Shown here piece by piece: positions 8,591 to 16,723 of a stretch of DNA of 64,000 bases. Where the stretch lies: NCBI RefSeq assembly GCF_016654015.1, contig NZ_JAEPWM010000002.1, positions 310,001-374,000 of the forward strand, read 5' to 3'. The translations under genes were made by a program, and so were the position numbers. The notes beneath the pieces were generated by a model. That model saw nothing but the letters and a program-made list of their open reading frames with translations, made no database searches and had not been told where the DNA came from. Source of the DNA: Ramlibacter ginsenosidimutans (GTDB lineage Bacteria > Pseudomonadota > Gammaproteobacteria > Burkholderiales > Burkholderiaceae_C). How positions within the stretch are numbered: position 1 is the stretch's first letter; every line of letters begins with the position of its first letter.

Positions 8591-9574
8591 TTATTCGCCC
8601 TTGATGCCGTTGTCGGCCACGAGCTTGCTGTACTTGGCGTGTTCGGCGGCGAGGAAGCTGCGGAATTCCGACGGGCTGGTGGCCATCGCCTCCACGCCGA
8701 GTTGCGCGAACTTCTCCTTCACGTCGGGCTCGGCCATCACCTTCGCCAGCGCCTGCTGGTAGGCAGCGACCACGGGGGCCGGCGTGCCGGTGGGCAGGTA
8801 CACGCCCCACCAGTTGTCCGCCACCAAGCCGGGGACGCCGCCTTCGCCGAACGTGGGAATGTCGGGGAAGAGGCGGGAGCGCTTGTCGCTGGTGATGGCG
8901 AGCGGGCGCACGCGGTTGGCCTTGATGAACTGCGAGACCGGCAGCGCGTCCGAGACGATCATGTCCAGGTGTCCGGCGACTACGTCGTTGACGGCGAGGA
9001 TGCCGCCCTTGTAGGGCACCGCGTTGAGCTTGATGCCGGCCTGCCGGATCAGCAGCTCGCCGCTCAGGTGCGACATGCTGCCGGGCCCGCTCGTGCCGAA
9101 GCTGATGACGCCCGGTTTGGCGCGCGCCGCGTTCACCAGGTCGGCCAGGGTCTTGTACGGCGAAGCCATCGGCACGACCAGGATGTTCGGCCCGGTCGCC
9201 ACGAGCGACACGGGCACGAAGTCCTTCTCCATGCTGTACGGGACCTTCTGGATGATCGGGTTGACCAGCGCCGGCCCGAGGTTGCCGATCACGAAGGTGT
9301 AGCCGTCGCCCGGCTGGCGCGCTGCGTAGTCCATGCCGATGGAGCCGGCGGCGCCCGGCCGGTTCTCGATGATCACCGGCTGCTTCCACACCTCGCTGAG
9401 CTTCTCGCCCATGATGCGCGCCATCAGGTCCGAGCTGCCGCCCGGCGGGTAGGTCACGACCAGGTGCACGGGCTTGGCGGGAAACGACTGGGCCTGCGCG
9501 GCGGTGGCGCAGCCCAGCAGGGCGGCCGCGCCCGAGGCGGCGAGCAGCGCCCGGCGGGTGAATGGGGTTCGCAC
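8591..9574 (-). CDS. Bug-family tripartite tricarboxylate transporter substrate-binding protein
   Basis: 327 residues. The signal peptide carries a twin-arginine stretch (TRRALLA) and ends at AQA, and a Cys in LLGC could alternatively be a lipobox. The mature protein begins with the Bug signature PAKPVHLVVTYPPGGSSD. It is a periplasmic solute receptor without membrane partners in the window. It is divergent from the LVIVD-protein gene and precedes the TetR gene. It is a different paralogue from the one at 3753-4736. Confidence 0.93.
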   Translation of the reverse strand: MRTPFTRRALLAASGAAALLGCATAAQAQSFPAKPVHLVVTYPPGGSSDLMARIMGEKLSEVWKQPVIIENRPGAAGSIGMDYAARQPGDGYTFVIGNLGPALVNPIIQKVPYSMEKDFVPVSLVATGPNILVVPMASPYKTLADLVNAARAKPGVISFGTSGPGSMSHLSGELLIRQAGIKLNAVPYKGGILAVNDVVAGHLDMIVSDALPVSQFIKANRVRPLAITSDKRSRLFPDIPTFGEGGVPGLVADNWWGVYLPTGTPAPVVAAYQQALAKVMAEPDVKEKFAQLGVEAMATSPSEFRSFLAAEHAKYSKLVADNGIKGE

Positions 9575-9626
9575 TGGTTTGCCTCCTTGCGGCGTGTGCC
9601 GATCCCGTGCAGGCTATATGATCGTT

Positions 9627-9639
9627 TGCTAAATAAGCA
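9627..9639. promoter_or_regulatory. Short inverted repeat, possible TetR operator
   Basis: TGCT-AAATA-AGCA lies in the AT-rich 80-bp gap between the divergent Bug receptor and LVIVD genes, next to a TATATG stretch that could be a -10 element. It is the only palindrome seen in this gap. Assignment to the nearby TetR protein is inference, and the arms are short. Confidence 0.3.
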
Positions 9640-9654
9640 TCCCCACTTTCCCTC

Positions 9655-10899
9655 ATGCTCAAGACCTCCGCCGCCAGTCGTCCCGACCAGACCTTGTCGT
9701 TGAACATGAAGCTGCTGGCGCAGCACGAGCTCGGCGGCTTCGGCGGCCTGGGCGAGGGCATGTCGGTGCAGCTCGCGCGCGACGGCCGCCGCATCCTTTG
9801 GCTCGCGCACGAATCCGCCCCCAAGAATTTCACGGGCGTGGACGTCACGGATCCGCGCAACCCGAAGCTGGTGGTGCAGACCGAGCTGCCTCACATGAAG
9901 GTGCGCTCCAATTCGCTGGACGTCGTCGGCGACATCCTCGCGGTCGCCTACCAGACGCAGGTGCCCGGGCTGAAGCCCGCGGGCGTGGACCTGTTCGACA
10001 TCAGCACGCCGGAGTCGCCGAAGCTGATTTCGCATTTCGACTGCTCGGGCCCGCATTCGCGCGGGGTGCACGCGCTGTGGTTCGTGGACGGCAAGACCAT
10101 CCACATGTCCGCGGGCGCGCCCGACTTCACGCCGCGCAACCCGCTGGACGACCAGTTCTACCGCGTGCTGGACGTGTCCGACCCGACGAAGCCGCGCGAA
10201 GTGGGGCGCTGGTGGTATCCAGGCACACGCGAAGGCGACGAGGCGCCGGCGCCGGCGCGCCTGCCCAAGCCCTTCGACATGGGCTTCCGCACGCACAACA
10301 CCAACGTCTTCCCCGAGCGGCCGGACCGCGCCTTCCTCGGCTACATCGACGGCGGGCTGATCGTGCTGGACATCTCCGACCTGTCGAACATGAAGGTCGT
10401 GTCGAAGTGGAACCACTCGCCGCCCTTCAACGGCTTCACGCACACGGTGCTGCCGCTGTTCGAGCGCAAGCTCTGGATCGTCAGCGACGAATGCGTGCTG
10501 GACAACGGCGAAGACTGGCCCAAGCTGATCTGGATGCTGGACGCACGCAGCGAAGCGAACCCGGTGCCGATCGGCACCTTTCCGGCGCCGCCGCACCAGG
10601 CGTTCGCGAAGCGCGGCGGCCGCTTCGGAGCGCACAACCTGCACGAGAACCTGCCGGGGCCGGCCTCGTTCCGCTCCGACACCATCATCGTCGGCAGCTG
10701 GTTCAACGCCGGTGTGCGCGTGTACGACACGAAGGACCCGTACCGCGTGGAGGAGATCGCGTATTTCGTGCCCGGTGCGCCGCGCCTGTCGCCCGCCGGC
10801 GCCGTGCAGATCAACGACGTGTACGTGGACGAGCGCCGCATCGTCTACGCGGTGGACCGCTTCACCGGCGGGCTGTACGTACTGGAGATGAACATCTAG
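9655..10899 (+). CDS. LVIVD repeat-containing protein
   Basis: 414 residues. It contains several LVIVD-type beta-propeller repeats (GVDLFDISTPESPKLI, RVLDVSDPTKPREVG, LIVLDISDLSNMKVV, GVRVYDTKDPYRVEEI). No signal peptide is evident. The biochemical function of such proteins is generally unknown; the fold is a propeller that could bind ligand or metal, and His-rich loops (RTHNTN, GAHNLHEN) are visible. The next gene, a COG0523 GTPase, overlaps its stop codon by one base, so the two are translationally coupled. Confidence 0.8.
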   Translation: MLKTSAASRPDQTLSLNMKLLAQHELGGFGGLGEGMSVQLARDGRRILWLAHESAPKNFTGVDVTDPRNPKLVVQTELPHMKVRSNSLDVVGDILAVAYQTQVPGLKPAGVDLFDISTPESPKLISHFDCSGPHSRGVHALWFVDGKTIHMSAGAPDFTPRNPLDDQFYRVLDVSDPTKPREVGRWWYPGTREGDEAPAPARLPKPFDMGFRTHNTNVFPERPDRAFLGYIDGGLIVLDISDLSNMKVVSKWNHSPPFNGFTHTVLPLFERKLWIVSDECVLDNGEDWPKLIWMLDARSEANPVPIGTFPAPPHQAFAKRGGRFGAHNLHENLPGPASFRSDTIIVGSWFNAGVRVYDTKDPYRVEEIAYFVPGAPRLSPAGAVQINDVYVDERRIVYAVDRFTGGLYVLEMNI

Positions 10900-11936
10900 T
10901 GGACGGCGGACGCGACCTGCTGGCCGGGCGCATCCCGGTCACGCTGCTCACCGGCTTCCTCGGCGCCGGCAAGACGACGCTGCTCGCGAAACTGGTCCGG
11001 CACCCGGACATGAAGCGCGTGGCCGTGGTGATCAACGAGGTGGGCGAGATCGGCATCGACCACGACATCGTCGCCACCGCGTCCGAGAACATCTCGCTGC
11101 TCGCCAACGGCTGCATCTGCTGTTCCGTGCGCACCGACCTGCAGGACACCTTGCGCGAGCTGTTCGGCCAGCGGCGCGCCGGGGCGATCGCCGACTTCGA
11201 CCGCGTGGTGATCGAGACGACGGGGCTGGCGGACCCGGCACCCGTCGTGCAGACGCTCTCCAGCGACACCATGCTGGCGACGCACTACCGGCTCGATGGC
11301 GTGGTGACGCTGGTCGACGCGGTGAACGGCGCCACGCAGCTCGCGCAGCAGCCCGAGGCGGTGAAGCAGATCGCGCTGGCCGACCGCGTGTTCATCACCA
11401 AGAGCGACATCGCCAGCGCCGCCCAGGTGGAAGCGTTGCGCTCCGCGGTCGAGTCGCTGAACCCGGGCGCGCGCGTTTCGCTGCTGGTGAACGGCGAGAT
11501 CGCGCCGGGCGAACTGACCAACCTCGGGCTCGCCAGCACGCGGGCGGGCGCGCAGACCCTGAGCTTCCTCGGCGAACCGCTGCAAGGCGAGGGCGGCCAG
11601 GGCGAGCGCAGCCTGCGCCGCACGCCGCCGCACGATCCGGCAATCCGCACGCTGTCGCTGCGCTTCGAGCGTCCCTTCACCTGGAACGCCTTCTCCGCCG
11701 CGATGGAACTGCTGACCACGCTGCGCGGGCCCGACCTGTTGCGCGTGAAGGGGATCGTCAACGTGGAAGGCAAGCCCGTGGTGGTGCAAGGCGTGCAGCA
11801 CGTGTTCCACGAGCCCGTGGAACTGGACCGCTGGCCGAGCGCGGACACGGACACGCGGCTCGTGTTCATCACGCGCCGGATCGAGGAGCGGACGATCCGC
11901 AACCTCTTCGACGCCGTCGCGGCGGCGGCGTCCTGA
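10899..11936 (+). CDS. COG0523 (CobW/P47K) family GTPase, putative metal chaperone
   Basis: 345 residues from a GTG that shares its G with the upstream stop (TAGTG). G1 Walker A GFLGAGKTT near residue 20, the family metal-binding motif GCICC near residue 72, an ETTGLADP switch and a TKSD guanine-specificity motif are all present. The C-terminal CobW_C domain ends with the typical LVFITRRI segment. Members move Zn, Co or Fe into client enzymes using GTP. Coupling to the LVIVD gene makes that protein a plausible client (inference). Confidence 0.9.
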   Translation: MDGGRDLLAGRIPVTLLTGFLGAGKTTLLAKLVRHPDMKRVAVVINEVGEIGIDHDIVATASENISLLANGCICCSVRTDLQDTLRELFGQRRAGAIADFDRVVIETTGLADPAPVVQTLSSDTMLATHYRLDGVVTLVDAVNGATQLAQQPEAVKQIALADRVFITKSDIASAAQVEALRSAVESLNPGARVSLLVNGEIAPGELTNLGLASTRAGAQTLSFLGEPLQGEGGQGERSLRRTPPHDPAIRTLSLRFERPFTWNAFSAAMELLTTLRGPDLLRVKGIVNVEGKPVVVQGVQHVFHEPVELDRWPSADTDTRLVFITRRIEERTIRNLFDAVAAAAS

Positions 11937-11946
11937 GCCGGTCTTT

Positions 11947-12033
11947 GTAGGCTGGCGGTGAGCGCAGCGAACCCCAGCGGCTTGTTCGGCGCCACAAGCT
12001 GGGGTTCGCCTACGGCTCACCGCCAGCCTGCGA
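11947..12033. repeat. Dispersed palindromic repeat, copy 1 (full hairpin)
   Basis: The left arm 11947-11978 and right arm 11998-12033 are imperfect reverse complements of about 30 nt, separated by a 19-nt loop. The arms contain GGCTGGCGGTGAGC and GCTCACCGCCAGCC. It sits between two convergent genes, where it could act as a bidirectional transcription stop. The same sequence recurs at 46496-46531 and 54843-54934. Confidence 0.85.
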
Positions 12034-12045
12034 GATCCGATTTCG

Positions 12046-12936
12046 TCAGCTCTTGCCGGCCCCCTGCAACCACCACACCGGAACCGCCGTGCAATCCGCA
12101 TCCTTCATCCCCGCAGCCACCGCAGCCTCGAACACCTTCAGCGTCTGCTCGGTCACCGGCATGCGGTAGTGCTGCGCGAGCCCCTGCTCCAGCATGGTCT
12201 TCACGTCCTTGCGCATGCTGGCCAGGTCGAAGCTGGCGGGACCGACATCCTGTCCGCTCAGTGCCTGGGCGATCGCCGGGCCGCGCACCTTCAGCAGGTT
12301 GGGGCCGCCGGAGGTGTCGGCGAGGATGTCGACGATGCGTGCCGGGTCCAGCCCGAGCGGCTCGATCAGCGAGAGCGCTTCGCCCAGTGCCTGCCAATAC
12401 ACCATCAGCGGCAGGTTGATCGCGAGCTTCATGCGCGCGGCATCGCCGTAGCCACCCACGTGCTCCACGCGGCGGCACAACTGCCCGAGCAGATCCTTCG
12501 CGCGCTCCAGGTCCTGCGCGTCGCCGCCCGCGAACCCGAACAACTTGCCTTGCGCGGCCGGGCCGGTGGTGCCGCCGACCGGGCATTCCACGTAGGAGGC
12601 GCCCTTGGCCTTCACCCGCGGCCCCATCTCCTGCTGCTTGGCCGGAGGCACCGTGCTCATCTCGATGAACAGTTTGCCTTGCGCGCCCTGCGCCAGCAGG
12701 CCATCGGCGCCGAAGTAGACGTCGTCGAGCGCCTTCGCGTCGGTGAGGATGGTGATGACCGCTTCCGAAGCCGCGGTCACGGCCGCGGGCGTGGCGGCCC
12801 ACTTCGCGCCGTCCTTCAGCAAGGGCTGCGCGCGCTCCTGGGTGCGGTTCCAGACCGTCACCTCGTGTCCCAGCGACAGCAGCCTGCGCGCGATGGCGCT
12901 GCCCATCTTGCCCGTGCCCGCTATGCCCAGCTTCAT
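12046..12936 (-). CDS. NAD(P)-dependent oxidoreductase, 3-hydroxyisobutyrate dehydrogenase family
   Basis: 296 residues. Rossmann motif GTGKMGSAI near residue 7, substrate block ECPVGGTTGPA near residue 117, and catalytic Lys region GDAARMKLAINLP near residue 165. Divergent from the ACMSD-type amidohydrolase gene with about 70 bp between starts. It is only distantly similar to the paralogue at 6936-7889. Substrate unknown. Confidence 0.9.
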   Translation of the reverse strand: MKLGIAGTGKMGSAIARRLLSLGHEVTVWNRTQERAQPLLKDGAKWAATPAAVTAASEAVITILTDAKALDDVYFGADGLLAQGAQGKLFIEMSTVPPAKQQEMGPRVKAKGASYVECPVGGTTGPAAQGKLFGFAGGDAQDLERAKDLLGQLCRRVEHVGGYGDAARMKLAINLPLMVYWQALGEALSLIEPLGLDPARIVDILADTSGGPNLLKVRGPAIAQALSGQDVGPASFDLASMRKDVKTMLEQGLAQHYRMPVTEQTLKVFEAAVAAGMKDADCTAVPVWWLQGAGKS

Positions 12937-13006
12937 GGTGATCTCCCGATGTGGCGAAGCGTGAAATTATCATAGGATCAACAACGAGACCAAGGAGAAA
13001 AACCCC

Positions 13007-14137
13007 GTGTTCTATACCTGCACCGCCGGCTGCACCGATCCCACCCACCACCATGCGCCAGCCCGCTCGGCCGCCGCGCGGGCGACGCCGCTCAAGGCGA
13101 TGGCCACGCGGGCCGTCGCGCGCACGCGCAAGGGCAAGATGAAGGTGGTGGACCTGCACTGCCATTACCTCAACCCCGAGGTCAATGCGAAGACGGCCGA
13201 CCTCAACCCCGGGCAGTACGACCCCAGCGTGATCTTCGCCAACGCGCTCACGCGCGAGACGAACGTCAAACAGATGAAGACGCGCGCGCCCAAGCTCACG
13301 GGAGTGGCCGAGCGGCTGAAGGACATGGACCGCATGGGCGTGGACATCCAGGCGGTCTGTCCGGCGCCGTTCCAGTTCTTCTATTTCACCGAGCCCGACC
13401 ACGGCGCGCAACTGGCGCGCGAAGTGAACGAAGGCATCGCGAAGATCGTGGCGGACACGCCCGACCGTTTCGTGGGCCTCGGCTCCGTGCCGCTGCAGAA
13501 CGCCGAGCTGGCCGTGCGCGAGCTCGACTACGCGGTGAAGAACCTGGGCCTGCGCGGCGTGGAGGTCTGCACCAACGTCAACGGCAAGGACCTGACGGAC
13601 CCCAGCCTGGGCCTGGAGAAGTTCTTCGCGCGCGCCGAGGAGCTGGGCATCCTGATCTTCCTGCATCCCCTGGGCTACACGCAGGGCGAGCGGCTCACCG
13701 ACCACTATTTCAACAACGTGATCGGCAACCCGCTGGATTCCACCGTCGCCGTGGCGCACCTGATCTTCGACGGCGTGATGGCGCGCCACCCGAAGCTGAA
13801 GGTGCTGGTCGCGCACGGCGGCGGCTACCTCGCACACTACTGGGCCCGCATGGACCACGCCTGGCGCGCGCGCCCCGACACGCGCACGGTGATCAAGCGG
13901 CCGCCTTCGAGCTACCTGGAAAAGTTTTACTTCGACACGATCACGCACGACCCCGTGATGCTCAAGCGGCTGGTCGATCGGTTCGGCGCCGACCACGTGG
14001 TGCTGGGGACCGACTACCCCTACGACATGGGCGACGACGATCCGCTGGGCATGGTCGCGCAGGTCAAGCGCCTGCCCAGGGCGGAGCGCGACCTGATCGT
14101 GGGCGGCAACGCGGCGAAGCTGCTGAAGATCAAGTAG
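13007..14137 (+). CDS. Amidohydrolase, ACMSD-like metal-dependent (de)carboxylase/hydrolase
   Basis: 376 residues from GTG 13007, preceded by AAGGAG eight to nine bases upstream. The Amidohydro_2 TIM barrel begins at VVDLHCHYL (about residue 47, the HxH metal site), with further metal ligands in FLHPLG, LVAHGGG and LGTDYPYD. The family includes aminocarboxymuconate-semialdehyde decarboxylase and related nonoxidative decarboxylases. The first 45 residues are a low-complexity, basic extension with a Cys/His-rich start (CTAGCTDPTHHH) that could bind metal. An internal ATG at 13139 would remove this extension. Confidence 0.85.
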   Translation: MFYTCTAGCTDPTHHHAPARSAAARATPLKAMATRAVARTRKGKMKVVDLHCHYLNPEVNAKTADLNPGQYDPSVIFANALTRETNVKQMKTRAPKLTGVAERLKDMDRMGVDIQAVCPAPFQFFYFTEPDHGAQLAREVNEGIAKIVADTPDRFVGLGSVPLQNAELAVRELDYAVKNLGLRGVEVCTNVNGKDLTDPSLGLEKFFARAEELGILIFLHPLGYTQGERLTDHYFNNVIGNPLDSTVAVAHLIFDGVMARHPKLKVLVAHGGGYLAHYWARMDHAWRARPDTRTVIKRPPSSYLEKFYFDTITHDPVMLKRLVDRFGADHVVLGTDYPYDMGDDDPLGMVAQVKRLPRAERDLIVGGNAAKLLKIK

Positions 14138-14155
14138 CGCGGCGGCGGCCGCGCA

Positions 14156-14935
14156 TCAAAGCGCGAGCCGTTGCCTCCAGCCCAGGCCGGCCTCGGTGCC
14201 GGCCGCCGGCTTGTACTCGCAGCCGATCCAGCCGCGGTAGCCGATGCGATCGATGTGCGCGAACAGGAAGTCGTAGTTGATCTCGCCGGTGCCGGGCTCA
14301 TTGCGTCCCGGGTTGTCGGCGACCTGGATGTGGCCGATGCGGGCCAGGTGCTGTTGCAGCGTCGCCGCCAGCTCGCCTTCGGTGCGCTGTGCGTGGTAGA
14401 CGTCGTACTGCACGAACGCGTTGTCGGCGCCGACTTCGTCCAGCAGCGCCAGGGCCTGGTCCGTGCGGTTCACGCAGAAGCCCGGGATGTCGAAGGTGTT
14501 GATCGGCTCGACCAGCAGTCGCCGGCCTGCGGCCTTCAGCTCCGAGGCCGCGAAGCGCAGGTTCTCCACGAGCGTGCGGTGCGCGGTCGCGGCGTCGACG
14601 CCGGCCGGCACCTTGCCCGCGAGGCAATTGAGTTGCGGCACGCCCAAGGCGGAGGCGTACTTGATCGCCTGCGCCACGCCAGCGCGGAACTCCTCGACGC
14701 GGTCCGGGTGGCAGGCGATGCCCCGCTCGCCCGCGTCCCAGTGGCCCGCCGGCAGGTTGTGCAGGACGAGCTGAAGCTTGTGTGCGGCTAGCCGTTGCCG
14801 GATGTCCGTGGCAGGCCAGGCGTACGGGAACAGGAACTCGACGGCGGTGAAGCCGGCCCGGGCCGCCCGCTCGAAGCGATCGAGGAAAGGCACCTCGGTG
14901 AACAGCATCGTGAGGTTGGCAGCGAAGCGCGGCAT
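14156..14935 (-). CDS. hyi: Hydroxypyruvate isomerase family protein
   Basis: 259 residues, the normal length for hydroxypyruvate isomerase or 2-oxotetronate isomerase (Hyi/OtnI). It has the AP-endonuclease-2 TIM-barrel start RFAANLTMLFTEVPFLDRF, the catalytic metal-binding Glu in LLVEPINTFDIPGF (near residue 143), and a second Glu in GWIGCEYKPA. It interconverts hydroxypyruvate and tartronate semialdehyde or the four-carbon analogues. No gcl or glxR is adjacent. A palindromic ATTCC site lies 81 bp upstream. Confidence 0.88.
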   Translation of the reverse strand: MPRFAANLTMLFTEVPFLDRFERAARAGFTAVEFLFPYAWPATDIRQRLAAHKLQLVLHNLPAGHWDAGERGIACHPDRVEEFRAGVAQAIKYASALGVPQLNCLAGKVPAGVDAATAHRTLVENLRFAASELKAAGRRLLVEPINTFDIPGFCVNRTDQALALLDEVGADNAFVQYDVYHAQRTEGELAATLQQHLARIGHIQVADNPGRNEPGTGEINYDFLFAHIDRIGYRGWIGCEYKPAAGTEAGLGWRQRLAL

Positions 14936-15015
14936 GTCCTGGTCTCCTGGGATCGAACGGCCGATCGTCGCTGCAGGCCGCCCGCCGCGGAAGCGGGCGC
15001 GGGCGCATTAGCGTT

Positions 15016-15030
15016 ATTCCGCGCGGGAAT
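15016..15030. promoter_or_regulatory. Palindromic ATTCC-GCGCG-GGAAT site upstream of hyi
   Basis: A near-perfect inverted repeat, 81 bp upstream of the hyi start codon. An almost identical site (14 of 15 bases) lies upstream of the fasciclin gene at 15902-15916. Shared spacing relative to two neighbouring minus-strand genes suggests an operator for one regulator, possibly of the IclR family (inference). Confidence 0.4.
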
Positions 15031-15142
15031 GGCGCCAAGGGCGCGTGCGCTGGCGTGACTCTGCGCACCCAGGGGCGACGGACATCGCCCGCAGGCGTCG
15101 CTTCGCAGGGTGCCCCGTTTGAGGCGCCCCGGGCTCACCCGA

Positions 15143-15811
15143 TCAACCCGGAAGCAGGACGTGATCGACGACGTGGATCACGCCATTCGACTGGTACACG
15201 TCCGAGGTCGTGACGGTCGCGACGTCGCCCTTCACGTCACTCACGACAATATCGTTGCCGCGCATCGAAACCGTCAGCGGCTCGCCTTCGACGGTCTTGA
15301 GCGTGGCATGCCCCCCGCCAGCACGGATCATGCCGGCGAGCGCCGCGGCGTCGAGCCGGCCCGGCACGACATGGTAGGTCAGCACCTGCGCGAGCGTTGC
15401 CTTGTTCTCCGGCTTCAGGAGGTTGTCCACCGCGCCGGCGGGCAACATGGCAAACGCGGCATTCGTCGGCGCGAACACCGTGAACGGACCGGGCGTCTTC
15501 AGCGTGTCCACCAGGCCGGCCGCCTTGACGGCAGCGACGAGCGTGGTGTGGTCGCGCGAATTCACCGCGTTGTCGATGATGTCCCTGGTCGGGTACATGG
15601 CGGCGCCGCCCACCATCTTGGTGCCCATCGCACCCATCGAACGCGCAGCGGCGGGCGCATCGCCCATTGCGGCGGCCACTGCAGCGTTCGTCCCGGCGAC
15701 GGACGCGTTCCTGTCGACCGGCACGCCTTGACCGTATCCGTCGGCGAGGGCCGGACCCGCAGCAGCTGCGAGAAGGGAAGCGGCACAGATTGCGAAAAGA
15801 TGACGTTGCAT
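15143..15811 (-). CDS. Secreted fasciclin (FAS1) domain protein
   Basis: 222 residues. A clear Sec signal peptide ends at ALA-DG (about residue 23). A linker rich in Ala and Met follows, then one FAS1 domain (about residues 78-220) with the H-box FTVFAPTNAAFAMLP and the conserved LTYHVVPGR and GVIHVVDHVLLP segments. FAS1 proteins mediate adhesion or matrix interactions in the envelope or periplasm. It is divergent from the Dps gene. Confidence 0.92.
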   Translation of the reverse strand: MQRHLFAICAASLLAAAAGPALADGYGQGVPVDRNASVAGTNAAVAAAMGDAPAAARSMGAMGTKMVGGAAMYPTRDIIDNAVNSRDHTTLVAAVKAAGLVDTLKTPGPFTVFAPTNAAFAMLPAGAVDNLLKPENKATLAQVLTYHVVPGRLDAAALAGMIRAGGGHATLKTVEGEPLTVSMRGNDIVVSDVKGDVATVTTSDVYQSNGVIHVVDHVLLPG

Positions 15812-15901
15812 GGAAATCCCCGTTTCTGGAAAGTGGGGCCGCAGAAGTGCTGGCCCGCACTCCTATACGTACGATGCGGGCAACTGGATTCGAAAATCTT
15901 T

Positions 15902-15916
15902 ATTCCGCGCGGCAAT
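15902..15916. promoter_or_regulatory. Palindromic ATTCC-GCGCG-GCAAT site upstream of fasciclin gene
   Basis: Second copy of the site at 15016-15030, one base different in the right arm. It lies 91 bp upstream of the fasciclin start codon in the 282-bp divergent region shared with dps. Function as an operator is inference. Confidence 0.35.
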
Positions 15917-16093
15917 GGTGGCGAGCCGTGGCCGATGACGGCGGCTGGACTGCGAACGGGAGAGCTCCTGTTGTGTTCCTTCGGCGTGGCCGATGTTCAG
16001 TATCGGTCCCTGGCCATTGGAAAAGAAAGATGCGCGCTGCTGAGCGCCCCGGGGCGTAGGATGAAATCGGACAGCGCAGACAGGAGCCCACAA

Positions 16094-16642
16094 ATGACAA
16101 GACAGGTTTCCAGCGATGCTGCAACACTACGCGCGCGTCGCAAATCTCCCCTCGGGACGCCGACCGATCTGAAGGCAGAGGCCACCCGCGACATTTCCGC
16201 GGCGCTGAACGCCGTGCTCGCCGACGTATTCGCTCTCTATCTGAAGACCAAGAATTTCCATTGGCACATGAGTGGGCCGCATTTTCGCGATTACCACCTC
16301 ATGCTGGACGAGCAGTCAGACCAGTTGTTCGCCATGACCGATCCCATCGCGGAACGCGTTCGCAAGCTGGGCGGACCCACGCTGCGTTCCATCGGGCACA
16401 TCGCGCGAACGCAAAGGGTGGCCGACAACGACGCCGAATATGTCGAGCCGATCGACATGCTCGCCGAACTGCGCGAGGACAACCAGGCGCTCGCGGCACG
16501 ACTGCGTGAAGCACACGGCCTTTGTGATGAGCATGGCGACATCGCGAGCGCAAGCCTGATCGAGGTCTGGATCGACGAGACCGAGCGGCGCACCTGGTTC
16601 CTGTTCGAAGCGAGCCGCTCCGGCGATTCGGCCGGTCACTAG
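16094..16642 (+). CDS. dps: Dps-family DNA-protection ferritin
   Basis: 182 residues from ATG 16094 (AGGAG seven to eight bases upstream). The four-helix ferritin-like fold carries the Dps ferroxidase signature: His residues in FHWHMSGPHF (about residue 60), and Asp and Glu in MTDPIAERVRKLGG. It binds DNA and oxidises Fe(II) with peroxide in starvation or oxidative stress. The N-terminal 30 residues are basic, consistent with DNA binding. The flavoprotein gene follows 81 bp later on the same strand. Confidence 0.92.
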   Translation: MTRQVSSDAATLRARRKSPLGTPTDLKAEATRDISAALNAVLADVFALYLKTKNFHWHMSGPHFRDYHLMLDEQSDQLFAMTDPIAERVRKLGGPTLRSIGHIARTQRVADNDAEYVEPIDMLAELREDNQALAARLREAHGLCDEHGDIASASLIEVWIDETERRTWFLFEASRSGDSAGH

Positions 16643-16723
16643 GGGCCGGTGGAGGCGCGGTCGCCTCCGGGGTCGCGGGGACGAAGCGTAGCGTCAGCGC
16701 CCAACGGCGCAAGGAGGCATTCC

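Noticed and set aside
5865..9860. A 1331-codon minus-strand open frame
   Set aside because: It overlaps four well-supported genes in other frames and its translation is Arg/Ala/Gly-rich without family motifs; such frames are expected in high-GC DNA.
14936..15142. Possible riboswitch upstream of hyi
   Set aside because: No conserved riboswitch core was recognised; only the ATTCC palindrome stands out.
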